Positions 41,056 to 50,635 of a DNA stretch of 64,000 bases are shown here, in pieces; within the stretch, counting starts at the first letter, position 1; every line of letters begins with the position of its first letter. The notes beneath the pieces are model-generated. The model worked only from the letters and a program-made list of their open reading frames with translations. It was not told the DNA's origin and made no database searches. Source of the DNA: Alphaproteobacteria bacterium (GTDB taxonomy: Bacteria > Pseudomonadota > Alphaproteobacteria > Sphingomonadales > Sphingomonadaceae); NCBI GenBank assembly GCA_018823325.1, contig JAHJIJ010000030.1, positions 310,001 to 374,000 of the forward strand. Direction: 5' to 3'. The translations under genes were made by a program, and so were the position numbers.

Positions 41056-42267
41056 ATGTCGCAGCCGCTCAGCGATCGGACGATCGCGCTCGTCAAGGCC
41101 ACCGTTCCCGCTCTCGAAGCCCATGGGCTCGACATCGTCCACGAGATGTATGCGCGCATGTTCCGCAATCCGGACATTCGCGACCTGTTCAACCAGTCCC
41201 ACCATGGCGATGCCGGATCGCAGCCCCGCGCGCTGACCGGCGCGATCCTCGCCTATGCGAGCAACATCGAAAATCTGGGCGCACTCGCGCCGGCGGTGGA
41301 GCGTATCGCGCAGAAGCATGTCGGCCTGCAGATTCTGCCCGAACATTATCCCCATGTGGGCAAGGCATTGCTCGGCGCGATCAAGGCCGTGCTCGGTGAG
41401 GCGGCGACCGACGAGATTCTTGAAGCCTGGGGAGAAGCCTACTGGTTCCTCGCCAACATCCTCATTGCCCGCGAAGAACGCCTCTACACCGAACAGAAGA
41501 CAGCGGACGGCGGCTGGAACGGCTGGCGCGAATTCGAGGTGGTCGACATCGTGCGCGAGAGCAGCGTCATCAACTCCTTCACACTCCGCCCCACCGATCG
41601 CCGCGCGGCGATGGCGCACAAGCCGGGCCAGTATCTGACCTTCTGGTTCGAGATTCCCGGCCATCCGGCAGTGAAACGCAACTATTCGATCTCCGCGGCG
41701 CCCAATGGCGAGACCTATCGCATTTCCGTGAAGCGCGAGCCGCACGGGCTGGCATCGGGCTGGCTGCATGACACGGCGATTGTGGGGACGCGTCTTAGGG
41801 TTGCAGCGCCCGCGGGCGAATTCTTCCTCGAAAAGCATGACGAGCGACCGGTGGTTCTGCTCTCGGGCGGTGTGGGGCTAACGCCGATGGTGGCGATGCT
41901 CGAAGCGCTGGTCGAAGGCGGCGCCGAGTTGCCCGTCCACTACATCCACGGCACCCATGATCGCACGACCCACGCCATGCGCGATCATGTCCGCGCACTC
42001 GCCGCACAGGGGAAGGCTGTGCGCGTAACGGACTTTCACCAGACGCCGCTTCCTGATGAAATCGCCGGACGTGACTATGACGTCGCCGGCATCATCACGG
42101 ACGAATGGCTGATTGCCAGCACACCGGTTGCAACGGCTGACTATTATATTTGCGGGCCCCGGCCGTTCCTGCGTCATGCCGTCTCGGCGCTGTCACTGGC
42201 GGGCGTCCCCGCGAGCCGCATCCATTACGAGTTCTTCGGCCCCGCCGACGAGCTGCTGGCGGCCTGA
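41056..42267 (+). CDS. hmp: Flavohaemoglobin, nitric oxide dioxygenase
   Basis: A 403-residue three-domain enzyme that converts NO and oxygen to nitrate with NAD(P)H. The globin domain (residues 1-140) has the proximal histidine region AQKHVGLQILPEHYP. The FAD domain has the flavin motif RNYSISAAPNGE, and the NAD domain has LSGGVGLTPMVAML and YICGPRPFLRHAV. ATG 41056 follows AGGAG. It completes the NsrR-linked cluster with haemoglobin, AOX and DUF1971 genes. Confidence 0.95.
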   Translation: MSQPLSDRTIALVKATVPALEAHGLDIVHEMYARMFRNPDIRDLFNQSHHGDAGSQPRALTGAILAYASNIENLGALAPAVERIAQKHVGLQILPEHYPHVGKALLGAIKAVLGEAATDEILEAWGEAYWFLANILIAREERLYTEQKTADGGWNGWREFEVVDIVRESSVINSFTLRPTDRRAAMAHKPGQYLTFWFEIPGHPAVKRNYSISAAPNGETYRISVKREPHGLASGWLHDTAIVGTRLRVAAPAGEFFLEKHDERPVVLLSGGVGLTPMVAMLEALVEGGAELPVHYIHGTHDRTTHAMRDHVRALAAQGKAVRVTDFHQTPLPDEIAGRDYDVAGIITDEWLIASTPVATADYYICGPRPFLRHAVSALSLAGVPASRIHYEFFGPADELLAA

Positions 42268-42330
42268 AGGGGGCAGCACAAACGGAACGCTCTTGAGCGT
42301 CAGTCATTCTCCTGGAAATCAAGGAGACAG

Positions 42331-42519
42331 ATGATGATCAAGACACTCCTCGCCGGCGCGGCGATCGGCTATTTCGGCAAAAAGCTCTACGACGAAGGCA
42401 AGCTCGACCAGTATATCGCCATGGCGAAGGACAAGATGGACGAATTTTCGGGCATGCGCACCGACACCGGGGCACCCCGCGGCGTGGGGGCGGACGACCA
42501 GCCCAACATGGCGTTTTAG
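42331..42519 (+). CDS. Small hypothetical protein
   Basis: A 62-residue product with a hydrophobic N-terminus (IKTLLAGAAIGYFGKKLYDE) that could be a membrane anchor, a short amphipathic helix, and a Gly/Asp-rich tail ending DDQPNMAF. AAGGAG lies 7 bases before ATG 42331 (ATG 42334 also possible). It lies 63 bases after hmp in the same direction and may be the last gene of the NO operon. I do not recognise the family. Confidence 0.6.
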   Translation: MMIKTLLAGAAIGYFGKKLYDEGKLDQYIAMAKDKMDEFSGMRTDTGAPRGVGADDQPNMAF

Positions 42520-42968
42520 TCCGCCTGCATATGTCCGGGACAAGATCCGAGGCTGGGGGCGAGCGCAACAGCTTACCTCCAGCCTTTTGGCGGGCCGAAC
42601 AACGCAGGCATACAGATCCAGTGGCTGTCGCCGCCAATCGGCCCTGCGCGGCAAGCGTTGTAGGTGGCATTGCCGATCGCCGCACCCGAGCGACAGATAC
42701 CCAGTTCACCTACCCAGTTCACCCACCCCTCCTTCGAAGCCATTTCAAGGCATGCAAGGCCCAACCGATACAGCGCGGCGTGAGCGGAGAGGTGAACCAA
42801 TGTGTGGCGCGGCACCGTTTCGTGTCCAAGTGGCGCCTCGAAAGTAAAGAGCCTCGCCGCTGACATTTCAGCATCGCAAAAAAATACGCTTAACCTGCAT
42901 CAACCAAGGGAACAGCGGGCCTGCCAGCGAGTTCAGAAAGCAAAGCCTTTTTATATCCCGAGGTATAT
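42520..42968. other. Intergenic stretch with one doubtful minus-strand frame
   Basis: No confident gene. A 97-codon minus-strand frame (42573-42866, ATG start) could encode a Cys- and Trp-containing protein ending in CMPALFGPPKGWR, but it lacks a ribosome site. Within it, near 42698-42722, the 11-mer ACCCAGTTCAC occurs twice in close succession. The 100 bases before glgC should hold its promoter, with GAGG 6 bases before ATG 42969. Confidence 0.4.
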
Positions 42969-44201
42969 ATGAATCGACCAACCGTGCAGCGCGGGATGCC
43001 CGATGCGCTCGCCCTAATTCTTGCCGGTGGCCGCGGTAGTCGACTTCATGATCTGACTAGCCGGCTCGCCAAGCCAGCTTTGCCGATCGGGTCTCTGGGA
43101 CGCCTGATCGACTTCACGCTGGCCAATGTAGCAAATTCCGGGCTTGGGCGAGCGCTGGTCCTCACTCAGTACGAGCCCGAAGCATTGAACGACCATCTGT
43201 CGCTCAATTGGCGTCGGGCAGCCGGGCTGAGGCTTGACGTGCTCGACGGGAACGCACTGGGCCCGTTTAACGGCACAGCGGATGCGATCGCCAAAGTCAT
43301 CGACCAGGTGGATCAGGAAAATCCCGCTCAGGTCGTCATTCTGGCGGGAGATCATCTCTATCAGATGGATTATCGCCCGTTCATTGATCGTCACGTCAGC
43401 ACGGGCGCGCAGGTGACGGTGGGCGCTGCCCACGTGCCGCTCGAAGAAGCCGACCAGTTTGGCATCATGAGCGCGGATGCCGATGGCCTGATTGTGGACT
43501 TCTCGGAGAAGCCCGCGTTCCCGGCTGAAACGCCTGACCGGCCAGGCCATGCCTTCGCCTCGATGGGGATTTACGTGTTCGACTGGACGCTGCTGCGCAG
43601 TCTGCTCATGGAGATGGCGCCGCTCCATCACGATCTGGATTTCGGCAAGCACATCCTCCCCCGCATGGTTCGCGAGAAGGCGGCTTATGTCTATGCCCTC
43701 CCCGGCCGGGGGCAGGCGGCGCCTCTGTGGCGGGATCTGGGAACGCTCGATGCCTATCACGGCATCCATGCCGATCTTGCCAACGGTCTTGTTGCGCTCG
43801 ATCCCTCATGGCCGGTGGCAGGGCGCCGGGCGATGGGTTCCCCGGTTCGTCCGGCGTGGGTTGGCGGGCGCCCAGCCTGGCCGGGCCATACGATCGGAGA
43901 AGGCGCCACCGTCGGCGAGCGGACGCACCTGCGTAACGTCGTGGTCCTTCCCGGCGCATGGATCGGCTCGGACGTGGCTATTGAAGACGCCATCGTAACA
44001 GGCGACGCGGTCATTCCGGACGGCTTTAATCTGGCCGAGGCTCTCGAGAGCAGCCCGCACTGGTGCATCACCTCCGAGGGCGGAATCCATATACTCTCCG
44101 GGCTGGCCCTGAGCCGGCTGGCCCGCACCAATACCGCTCCCAAACCAGCACGTTGGCCTGAACGCACTGACCATGCGCTGCGGGCTGCACCGGGGCGCTG
44201 A
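42969..44201 (+). CDS. glgC: Glucose-1-phosphate adenylyltransferase
   Basis: Makes ADP-glucose from ATP and glucose-1-phosphate for glycogen synthesis. The 410-residue protein has the nucleotidyltransferase motif ALILAGGRGSRLHDLT, then SRLAKPALPIGSLGRLIDFTLAN and FNGTADAIAKVIDQV, AGDHLYQMDY (catalytic Asp), the sugar-phosphate motif FSEKP, and a C-terminal left-handed beta-helix part (GEGATVGERTHLRNVVVLPGA). The AKPALPIGSLGRLIDF segment diverges from the usual AKPAVPFGGKYRIIDF. It may respond differently to allosteric effectors. It heads the glycogen/trehalose cluster. Confidence 0.93.
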   Translation: MNRPTVQRGMPDALALILAGGRGSRLHDLTSRLAKPALPIGSLGRLIDFTLANVANSGLGRALVLTQYEPEALNDHLSLNWRRAAGLRLDVLDGNALGPFNGTADAIAKVIDQVDQENPAQVVILAGDHLYQMDYRPFIDRHVSTGAQVTVGAAHVPLEEADQFGIMSADADGLIVDFSEKPAFPAETPDRPGHAFASMGIYVFDWTLLRSLLMEMAPLHHDLDFGKHILPRMVREKAAYVYALPGRGQAAPLWRDLGTLDAYHGIHADLANGLVALDPSWPVAGRRAMGSPVRPAWVGGRPAWPGHTIGEGATVGERTHLRNVVVLPGAWIGSDVAIEDAIVTGDAVIPDGFNLAEALESSPHWCITSEGGIHILSGLALSRLARTNTAPKPARWPERTDHALRAAPGR

Positions 44202-44234
44202 CCAGACCTATTGTTTTTCTATCAAGGAGCGGCG

Positions 44235-46340
44235 ATGTCCCAAGCCTTCGCGAAACCCGACAAGCTGCACAATGAACTGGGAGCCGAGTTCACCGGCAAG
44301 GGGACGCATTTTGCAGTGTTCTCGGAGAACGCCGAGGCTATCGAACTTTGCCTGTTTTCGGACGATGGCAAGACCGAACTCCAGCGACTCGAACTGCCGA
44401 CACGCGAAGGATCGATCCATTCCGGTTTCCTGCCAGGCATCAAGCCGGGGCAGCTCTACGGCTATCGCGCACATGGTCCCTATGAGCCGGAGAGCGGGCA
44501 TCGTTTCAATCCGAACAAGCTGTTGCTCGATCCCTATGCGCGTGAGGTTTCGGGCGCGCTGACATGGGATGATGCGCTGTGGGGCTATGAGTTGCCCAGT
44601 GGCGACGATCTGAGCTTCGATGAGCGGGATTCGGCGCCATTCATGGTGAAGAGCGTCGTTCAGGACCCCGACTTCGATTGGGAGGGAGATGCAGCCCTGA
44701 GGCGCCCGTGGCCGGAAATGATCATCTATGAGGCGCACGTTCGCGGCCTCACCATGACCCATCCGGATGTGCCGGCCGAACTGCGTGGCACTTATGCTGG
44801 CATGGTCAGCGAGCCGATCCTCGACCATCTCCGCAAGCTTGGCGTCTCGGCGATCGAGCTGCTGCCTTGCCAGTTCTTCCTCGATGACCGCAGCCTGCTC
44901 GATCGGAACCTGTCGAACTACTGGGGATATCAGACGCTGGGCTACTTCGCTCCCGAGCCGCGCTTCCTTCAGCAGGGGCAGGGCGCGCCGCGCGCCATTC
45001 GGCAGTTCAAGGAGATGGTCAAGCGCTTCCACCGCGCTGGCATCGAAGTGATCATGGACGTCGTCTACAATCACACCGCCGAAGGGTCGGAACGCGGGCC
45101 GACATTGTGTTTCCGCGGGCTGGACAACGCCGCCTATTATGTTCTTTCGCCGGAAAATCCGCGCTACTCATTCGATCAGACCGGCACCGGCAACACGCTG
45201 TCGGTCGCGCATCCCATGGTGCAGCGCATGGTGCTCGATTCCCTGCGCTACTGGGTGCAGGTCATGCATGTCGATGGATTCCGCTTCGATCTTGCCTCGA
45301 CGCTCGGTCGCCAGGCCGCCGGTTTCGATCGGGAAGGCACGTTCTTCGGCGCCATCCGGCAGGATCCGATCCTCTCGAGTGTGAAGCTGATTGCCGAGCC
45401 ATGGGACGTGGGCGAGGGAGGCTATCAGGTGGGCGGATTTCCACCGCCCTTCCGCGAATGGAACGACAAGTTCCGGGATACCGTTCGCGGCTTCTGGCGC
45501 GGCGATGAGGGTCTGGTGGGCGACATTGCCGGGAGTCTCCTCGGCTCGCCCGAGCAGTTCAACCACTCGGACCGCAGCGCAACATCCTCAATCAATTTCC
45601 TTGCCGCGCATGATGGCTTCACGCTGATGGACGCCGTCTCGTTCAACGACAAACATAATGAAGCGAACGGCGAGAATGGCGCGGATGGCCATGATCACAA
45701 CCTCTCCGCCAATATGGGAGCCGAAGGCGCGACGGACGATGAAGGGGTCAATGCCGCGCGCGCACTGCGCCGCCGCAATCTGATGGCCACGATGCTGCTC
45801 AGCCAGGGCGTGCCGATGATCCTGAGCGGCGACGAGATCGGCAACAGCCAGCAAGGCAATAACAACGTCTATTGCCAGGACAATGAAACCGCGTGGATCG
45901 ACTGGCCAGCGCGCGACGACGCCTTTCTCGATTTCGCCCGGCGAATGGTCCACTTCCGCCTCGATCACCCGGTTCTTGCTCAGGAGACCTTCCTGCTCGG
46001 CGACACAGCCGAAGACGGCCGGATGGAAATTGCCTGGCACCAGCCTGACGGTCGGGAAATGGATGACGAACTCTGGGGGCAGCCCGAACTGCGCGTCATC
46101 GGCGCCTTCGTCGATCATTCGGCGCGGGCAGCGTTTCTGGACGACGAGAATATCGGCGCGCTCTTCATTGTCCTCAATGCCGGCGATGCGCTGGAATTCA
46201 CGCTGCCACACCACAATGGCGTCAAGGCCTGGGCCCGCGTTCTCGACACGACCCGCGACGATGCTTTCGCCGAGGAATGCTGTGACGAACACGTGGCAGC
46301 GATTCCCGGTCACAGCGTCTGCGTATTCGCGCCGGCTTGA
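44235..46340 (+). CDS. glgX: Glycogen debranching enzyme
   Basis: A 701-residue GH13 isoamylase-type enzyme that hydrolyses alpha-1,6 branches of limit dextrins. An N-terminal CBM48 (GTHFAVFSENAEAIELCLF) is followed by the GH13 core: DVVYNHTAEGS, the nucleophile in DGFRFDLASTLGR, the acid Glu in LIAEPWDVGEGG, and the transition-state Asp in NFLAAHDGF. AAGGAG is 5 bases before ATG 44235, so this is preferred over an upstream start. It supplies linear maltodextrins to TreY and MalQ encoded downstream. Confidence 0.93.
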   Translation: MSQAFAKPDKLHNELGAEFTGKGTHFAVFSENAEAIELCLFSDDGKTELQRLELPTREGSIHSGFLPGIKPGQLYGYRAHGPYEPESGHRFNPNKLLLDPYAREVSGALTWDDALWGYELPSGDDLSFDERDSAPFMVKSVVQDPDFDWEGDAALRRPWPEMIIYEAHVRGLTMTHPDVPAELRGTYAGMVSEPILDHLRKLGVSAIELLPCQFFLDDRSLLDRNLSNYWGYQTLGYFAPEPRFLQQGQGAPRAIRQFKEMVKRFHRAGIEVIMDVVYNHTAEGSERGPTLCFRGLDNAAYYVLSPENPRYSFDQTGTGNTLSVAHPMVQRMVLDSLRYWVQVMHVDGFRFDLASTLGRQAAGFDREGTFFGAIRQDPILSSVKLIAEPWDVGEGGYQVGGFPPPFREWNDKFRDTVRGFWRGDEGLVGDIAGSLLGSPEQFNHSDRSATSSINFLAAHDGFTLMDAVSFNDKHNEANGENGADGHDHNLSANMGAEGATDDEGVNAARALRRRNLMATMLLSQGVPMILSGDEIGNSQQGNNNVYCQDNETAWIDWPARDDAFLDFARRMVHFRLDHPVLAQETFLLGDTAEDGRMEIAWHQPDGREMDDELWGQPELRVIGAFVDHSARAAFLDDENIGALFIVLNAGDALEFTLPHHNGVKAWARVLDTTRDDAFAEECCDEHVAAIPGHSVCVFAPA

Positions 46341-46342
46341 CG

Positions 46343-48070
46343 ATGTCCACGCACCATTTCCCCAAGCGCTGGGGCGCAGAGCCACAAGAGGATGGACGCT
46401 GGCGCTTCGCGATCTGGGCGCCCGACGCGGCAGAGGTCGCTGTTGAAATCGAGCGGGCCATCACGCCGTTGGCTGGCCCCGATGATGGCTGGTTCGTTGG
46501 GTCAGCGGTCGCCGAGGCAGGTTGCACCTATAGCTTCCGCATCGATGGCGCGACTTATCCGGACCCGGCTGCACGGGCGCAGGCACGCGGCGTCCATGGG
46601 CCCTCACGTCTTGTCGATCCCCGGGCATTCTCATGGTCTGGCGGATGGCAGGGGGTCCCGTGGCACCAGGCGGTAATCTACGAATTGCACGTCGGCACCT
46701 TCACGCCGGAGGGCACGCTTGCCGCGGCACAGCGGGAACTGGCGCGCCTTAAGGGCCTCGGCATCACGCTCATCGAACTGATGCCGCTCGCCCAGTTCGA
46801 TGGCGCGCGCGGGTGGGGCTATGATGGCGTGCTGCTCTATGCCCCCCATGAATCCTACGGCGGCGCCGACGCACTCAAGCAGTTCGTGGATGCAGCCCAC
46901 AAGCTTGGCATCGGGGTGTTGCTCGATGTCGTCTACAATCACTTCGGACCGTCGGGCAATTATCTGCCTGCATGGTGTCCGTCATTCTTTCACGCCTCCG
47001 TCCGATCGCCATGGGGTCAGGGGATCGCGTTCGACGAACCCGCTGTCCGCTCGTTCTTCGTCGACAATGCCCTCTACTGGCTGGAGGAGTATCAGCTGGA
47101 CGGACTTCGGCTCGACGCTGTGCACGCCATTGCCGATCAGACGACAGAGGATTTTCTCGACGAGTTGGGCCAGGCCGTTCGCGCGCGCGATTGGGGCCGG
47201 CCCATTCATCTGGTGACGGAAGACGAGCGCAATCTGGCTGATTATCTTCAGACCCATGCGCCGTTTGACGCAAGCTGGAACGACGACTGGCATCACGCGA
47301 TCCACTGCCTCCTCACTGGCGAGGCGGAAAGCTATTATGCCACGTTCGCCGTCGATCCTCTGGCCGATATCGAGACGGCATTGCGCGACGGCTATGTGGA
47401 GCAGGGCCAAAGCCGGCCGCCGCATGATCAGCCGCGCGGTGAGCCGTCCAGTGCATTGCCTCGCACCGCGTTCATCAATTTTCTCGGCAATCACGATCAG
47501 GTCGGCAACCGCGCGCAAGGGGAACGGCTGCATCATCTGACGGAAGATATGAGCGCCCTGAGGGTCGTGACGGCGCTCACATTGCTCACCCCCTTCACGC
47601 CTATGCTGTTCATGGGCGATGAATTCCTGACCCACGCGCCATTCCTGTTCTTCACCGACTTTTCAGGGGATCTGGCCGAAGCGGTGCGCGTCGGCCGGGC
47701 GCGGGAGTTCGAGACGTTCAGTGCCTTCTCCGGAGCGGTTCCAGACCCCAATGCGCCCGAGACTGCTGCCCGCTCCGTGGTAGGTCGCGCCGAAACGGAG
47801 CCTCAGCGCGCGCATGAGGCGTTCGTGCGAGACCTCCTCGCGTTGCGGGCTTTCCACATCGTGCCGCTGCTTGCCGAGACCCAGCGACCGGTGGCGATTG
47901 TCCAGCGCGACGGCGCCGTTTTCGATGCGACATGGCAGTTTGAAACGGTCGCCCTTCATCTGCGTTTCGTTCTTGGTGGCGAGGGCTTTTCCCTGCCCGT
48001 CGATCCATTCTTCGTGGAGGCGCCCGCGGGGAGCCGGTTCGCTTTCGCCGCCGCGGTTCGAAAGGCCTGA
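46343..48070 (+). CDS. treZ: Malto-oligosyltrehalose trehalohydrolase
   Basis: Second step of the TreYZ route: releases trehalose from maltooligosyl-trehalose. The 575-residue GH13 protein has an N-terminal CBM48-like domain (WRFAIWAPDAAEVAVEIE), DVVYNHFGPSGNYL, the nucleophile in DGLRLDAVHAI, the acid in LVTEDERN and NFLGNHDQVGNR. ATG 46343 is used; a TTG two codons earlier overlaps the glgX stop and is possible. The stop overlaps the treY ATG. Confidence 0.93.
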   Translation: MSTHHFPKRWGAEPQEDGRWRFAIWAPDAAEVAVEIERAITPLAGPDDGWFVGSAVAEAGCTYSFRIDGATYPDPAARAQARGVHGPSRLVDPRAFSWSGGWQGVPWHQAVIYELHVGTFTPEGTLAAAQRELARLKGLGITLIELMPLAQFDGARGWGYDGVLLYAPHESYGGADALKQFVDAAHKLGIGVLLDVVYNHFGPSGNYLPAWCPSFFHASVRSPWGQGIAFDEPAVRSFFVDNALYWLEEYQLDGLRLDAVHAIADQTTEDFLDELGQAVRARDWGRPIHLVTEDERNLADYLQTHAPFDASWNDDWHHAIHCLLTGEAESYYATFAVDPLADIETALRDGYVEQGQSRPPHDQPRGEPSSALPRTAFINFLGNHDQVGNRAQGERLHHLTEDMSALRVVTALTLLTPFTPMLFMGDEFLTHAPFLFFTDFSGDLAEAVRVGRAREFETFSAFSGAVPDPNAPETAARSVVGRAETEPQRAHEAFVRDLLALRAFHIVPLLAETQRPVAIVQRDGAVFDATWQFETVALHLRFVLGGEGFSLPVDPFFVEAPAGSRFAFAAAVRKA

Positions 48071-50349
48071 TGCTCATGCACCACAAGACAGTTCCCGGGC
48101 TTGTCGCAACCTACCGGGTGCAGCTGCGCGAAGGCGTCGATCTGGACGCGGTACGCGCGCGCATTCCCTGGCTGCGCGATCTCGGCATCAGCCACATCTA
48201 TCTTTCGCCTCTGTTCAGCGCTGCATCGGGCTCGACGCACGGCTATGACGTGACCGATCCCAATCAAGTCGATCCCCTACTGGGTGGCGATGAGGCCTTT
48301 CGCGCGCTCAGCGACGCGGCGCGGGAGGCCGGGCTCGGGATCATCCTCGATATCGTGCCGAACCACATGGCGTTCACGCCGCAAAATCCTTATCTGGCGG
48401 ACATCATGCGGCATGGGAGCGAAAGCCGCTATGCTGCCTTGTTCGATATCGACTGGCAACGTGGCCCGCTCCATTTTCCGGTTCTGGATGCCACGCCGGC
48501 TGATCTGCTGGCGGCAGGTCAGCTTGCCTTCTCAGGCGGCGCCGACGACCCGCTGCTGCGCATATACGACAAGGCTTTTCCCCTGCGCGTGACGGCGCTG
48601 ACCGATCAGCTTGCCAGCGGGAAAGACCTGGATCAGGCGACACTCGAGCCGCTTTTGAGTGAGCAGCACTGGCGGGTCGGTCATTGGCGAGAGAGTGGTG
48701 ACAAGATCGTCCACCGTCGCTTCTTCAACATCACCGATCTCATCGGGGTGCGGCAAGAGGACCCGGAGGTCTTCGAGTTGACCCATCGCTGGATCGTGGC
48801 GCAGGTCCGTGCCGGTCGCGTGCAGGGACTGCGCGTCGATCATATCGATGGTCTGGCGCGCCCCTTGGCCTATCTGCGCCAGCTGCGCGAAGCTGCCGGA
48901 TTCATTCCAATCTGGGTGGAAAAAATCGTCAAGGAGGGCGAATGCCTGCCCCACGGCTGGCCGGTGGAAGGCATGAGCGGCTATGAATTCATGGCGCCGG
49001 TCACGCAGTTTCTCACGCCAGCCGTCGGCGTTGCCGCCTTGAGAAGGGCCGCGGGCCGCCACCTGCCATCTGATTATGCCGCAGAAGTGCGCAGTGTCCG
49101 CCGGACAATGCTCAGCACGGTCTTCGTGCCCGAGCTGGACCGCGTGACCGACACTGCAATGGAAGCGCTGGCGGGCAATCAGACCGAGGCGCCGGCCGTC
49201 CGTGCTGCGATCATCCAGCTGGCGATGCATTGGCCGGTCTACCGGTCCTACTCGGCGGACGCGGTGCCGCCGGGCAGCCGCTGTGCACAGGCGCTCGAAG
49301 GCGCGCGGGGCGATCCGCTGCCCAGCGAGATGCTCGGCCCTGTGTTCAGCCTCCTTTCCGCGTCCGACGATGCCCTTGCGCGGGCGTTCGCTGTCCGCTT
49401 CGAGCAGCTCACCGGCGCGCTCACGGCCAAGTCCGAGGAAGATACCGTTTTCTTCCGCGCCGTGGCTTACCTGCCATTCTGCGAAGTGGGCGGGGAACCT
49501 GATCTCCTTCCGATCGACCGGCAGACCTTCGTCGCACGCATGTGCGCGCGCGCCGCTGCAACACCCTGCGCGCTCAACGGACTGTCCACGCACGATACCA
49601 AGCGCTCCGCCGATGCCCGCGCGGCGATTATCGCGCTGGCGCATCTGCCCTGGCTTGGTGAACGCCTCTACGACGCGGCGGCGCAGTGGGCTGAGGACCG
49701 GCGTGTCGCGGTGGGCTGGGGCACCTACGCGGTGCAGTGTGCGCTGATGATGCTGCATCAGGACGAGGCGGAGGCGCGCATCGGCGAACACATCGCCAAG
49801 GCCATGCGCGAGGCGAAGACCGAATCAAGCCATGAACAGCCAGATCTCGATGCTGAAGCATCGGTCACCCAGCTCACCCATTCATTGATGACCGCCCTGC
49901 GCGAAAACGAATTATGGTCGCAAGGTGAGCGGCGAGCCTTCTTGCGCATCTGGGAAGACCTGATCCTTGCGCAGGCCGCCCTCCAGATCACGGCGCCTGG
50001 TGTACCGGACATCTATCAGGGCACCGAAATGGTCGCGGTGGCACTGACGGACCCGGACAATCGTCGCCCGGTAGACTGGGAGGGCATGGCGGCCGGCTCA
50101 AGCCCGTTCGACGCCCGCAAGCTGGCGCTGACACGTGATCTGCTTGCGCGCCGCCGGGCTGACGCGGAACTGTTTGCGATGGGCAGCTATCGGCTCGAGG
50201 AGATTGAAGGGGGCTGGCGGGTTCATCGCGCATGGCAGAACCGGGAAGTGACAATCGACATTTCGGTACCCGCCCTCGCCTCTCCGCCTCTCTCGGACGC
50301 CGTTGAAGCGCATTCCAACATCACTGAAGGAGCAAGCCATGGACAATAA
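48070..50349 (+). CDS. treY: Maltooligosyl trehalose synthase
   Basis: First step of the TreYZ route: converts the reducing end of maltodextrins to an alpha,alpha-1,1 linkage. The 759-residue GH13 protein has YRVQLREGVDLDAVRARIPW and SHIYLSPLFSAASGSTHGYD near the N-terminus, DIVPNHMAF, the nucleophile in QGLRVDHIDGL, the acid Glu in IWVEKIVKEGE, and the Asp in NGLSTHDTKRS. The start overlaps the treZ stop (TGATG type), giving coupled synthesis of the two enzymes. The length is usual for the family. Confidence 0.94.
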   Translation: MLMHHKTVPGLVATYRVQLREGVDLDAVRARIPWLRDLGISHIYLSPLFSAASGSTHGYDVTDPNQVDPLLGGDEAFRALSDAAREAGLGIILDIVPNHMAFTPQNPYLADIMRHGSESRYAALFDIDWQRGPLHFPVLDATPADLLAAGQLAFSGGADDPLLRIYDKAFPLRVTALTDQLASGKDLDQATLEPLLSEQHWRVGHWRESGDKIVHRRFFNITDLIGVRQEDPEVFELTHRWIVAQVRAGRVQGLRVDHIDGLARPLAYLRQLREAAGFIPIWVEKIVKEGECLPHGWPVEGMSGYEFMAPVTQFLTPAVGVAALRRAAGRHLPSDYAAEVRSVRRTMLSTVFVPELDRVTDTAMEALAGNQTEAPAVRAAIIQLAMHWPVYRSYSADAVPPGSRCAQALEGARGDPLPSEMLGPVFSLLSASDDALARAFAVRFEQLTGALTAKSEEDTVFFRAVAYLPFCEVGGEPDLLPIDRQTFVARMCARAAATPCALNGLSTHDTKRSADARAAIIALAHLPWLGERLYDAAAQWAEDRRVAVGWGTYAVQCALMMLHQDEAEARIGEHIAKAMREAKTESSHEQPDLDAEASVTQLTHSLMTALRENELWSQGERRAFLRIWEDLILAQAALQITAPGVPDIYQGTEMVAVALTDPDNRRPVDWEGMAAGSSPFDARKLALTRDLLARRRADAELFAMGSYRLEEIEGGWRVHRAWQNREVTIDISVPALASPPLSDAVEAHSNITEGASHGQ

Positions 50350-50632
50350 TCAGCATCAGGACATCAAGGCGCGAGCCTATGAGATCTGGGAAGCAGAAGG
50401 CCGCCCGCACGGCCGGGACCAGGCGCATTGGCAGCAGGCCGAGCAGGACGTGCTCGCGAATCAGGACGCTCCCGCGTCCGAGGACAATGCAGGCAGCGCT
50501 TCCGAGACTCCGGATGAAGGCGCGGATAAAACGGACGTCATGGCTGCGGCGAGTTCTCCGGCACCGGCGATGCTCCCGCCCAAGAGCGAGAAACGAAAAT
50601 CCACCGGCAGGAAGGCGAGCACAACGCACTAG
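50339..50632 (+). CDS. DUF2934 domain protein
   Basis: A 97-residue protein whose first 35 residues carry the DUF2934 pattern IKARAYEIWEAEGRPHGRD then HWQQAEQDV. This is a short domain found in many rhizobial and sphingomonad proteins and often linked to glycogen/trehalose genes. The rest is low-complexity acidic and Ala/Pro-rich sequence with a Lys-rich tail. ATG 50339 overlaps the end of treY and follows AAGGAGCAAG. Its function is unknown. Confidence 0.82.
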   Translation: MDNNQHQDIKARAYEIWEAEGRPHGRDQAHWQQAEQDVLANQDAPASEDNAGSASETPDEGADKTDVMAAASSPAPAMLPPKSEKRKSTGRKASTTH

Positions 50633-50635
50633 GGC

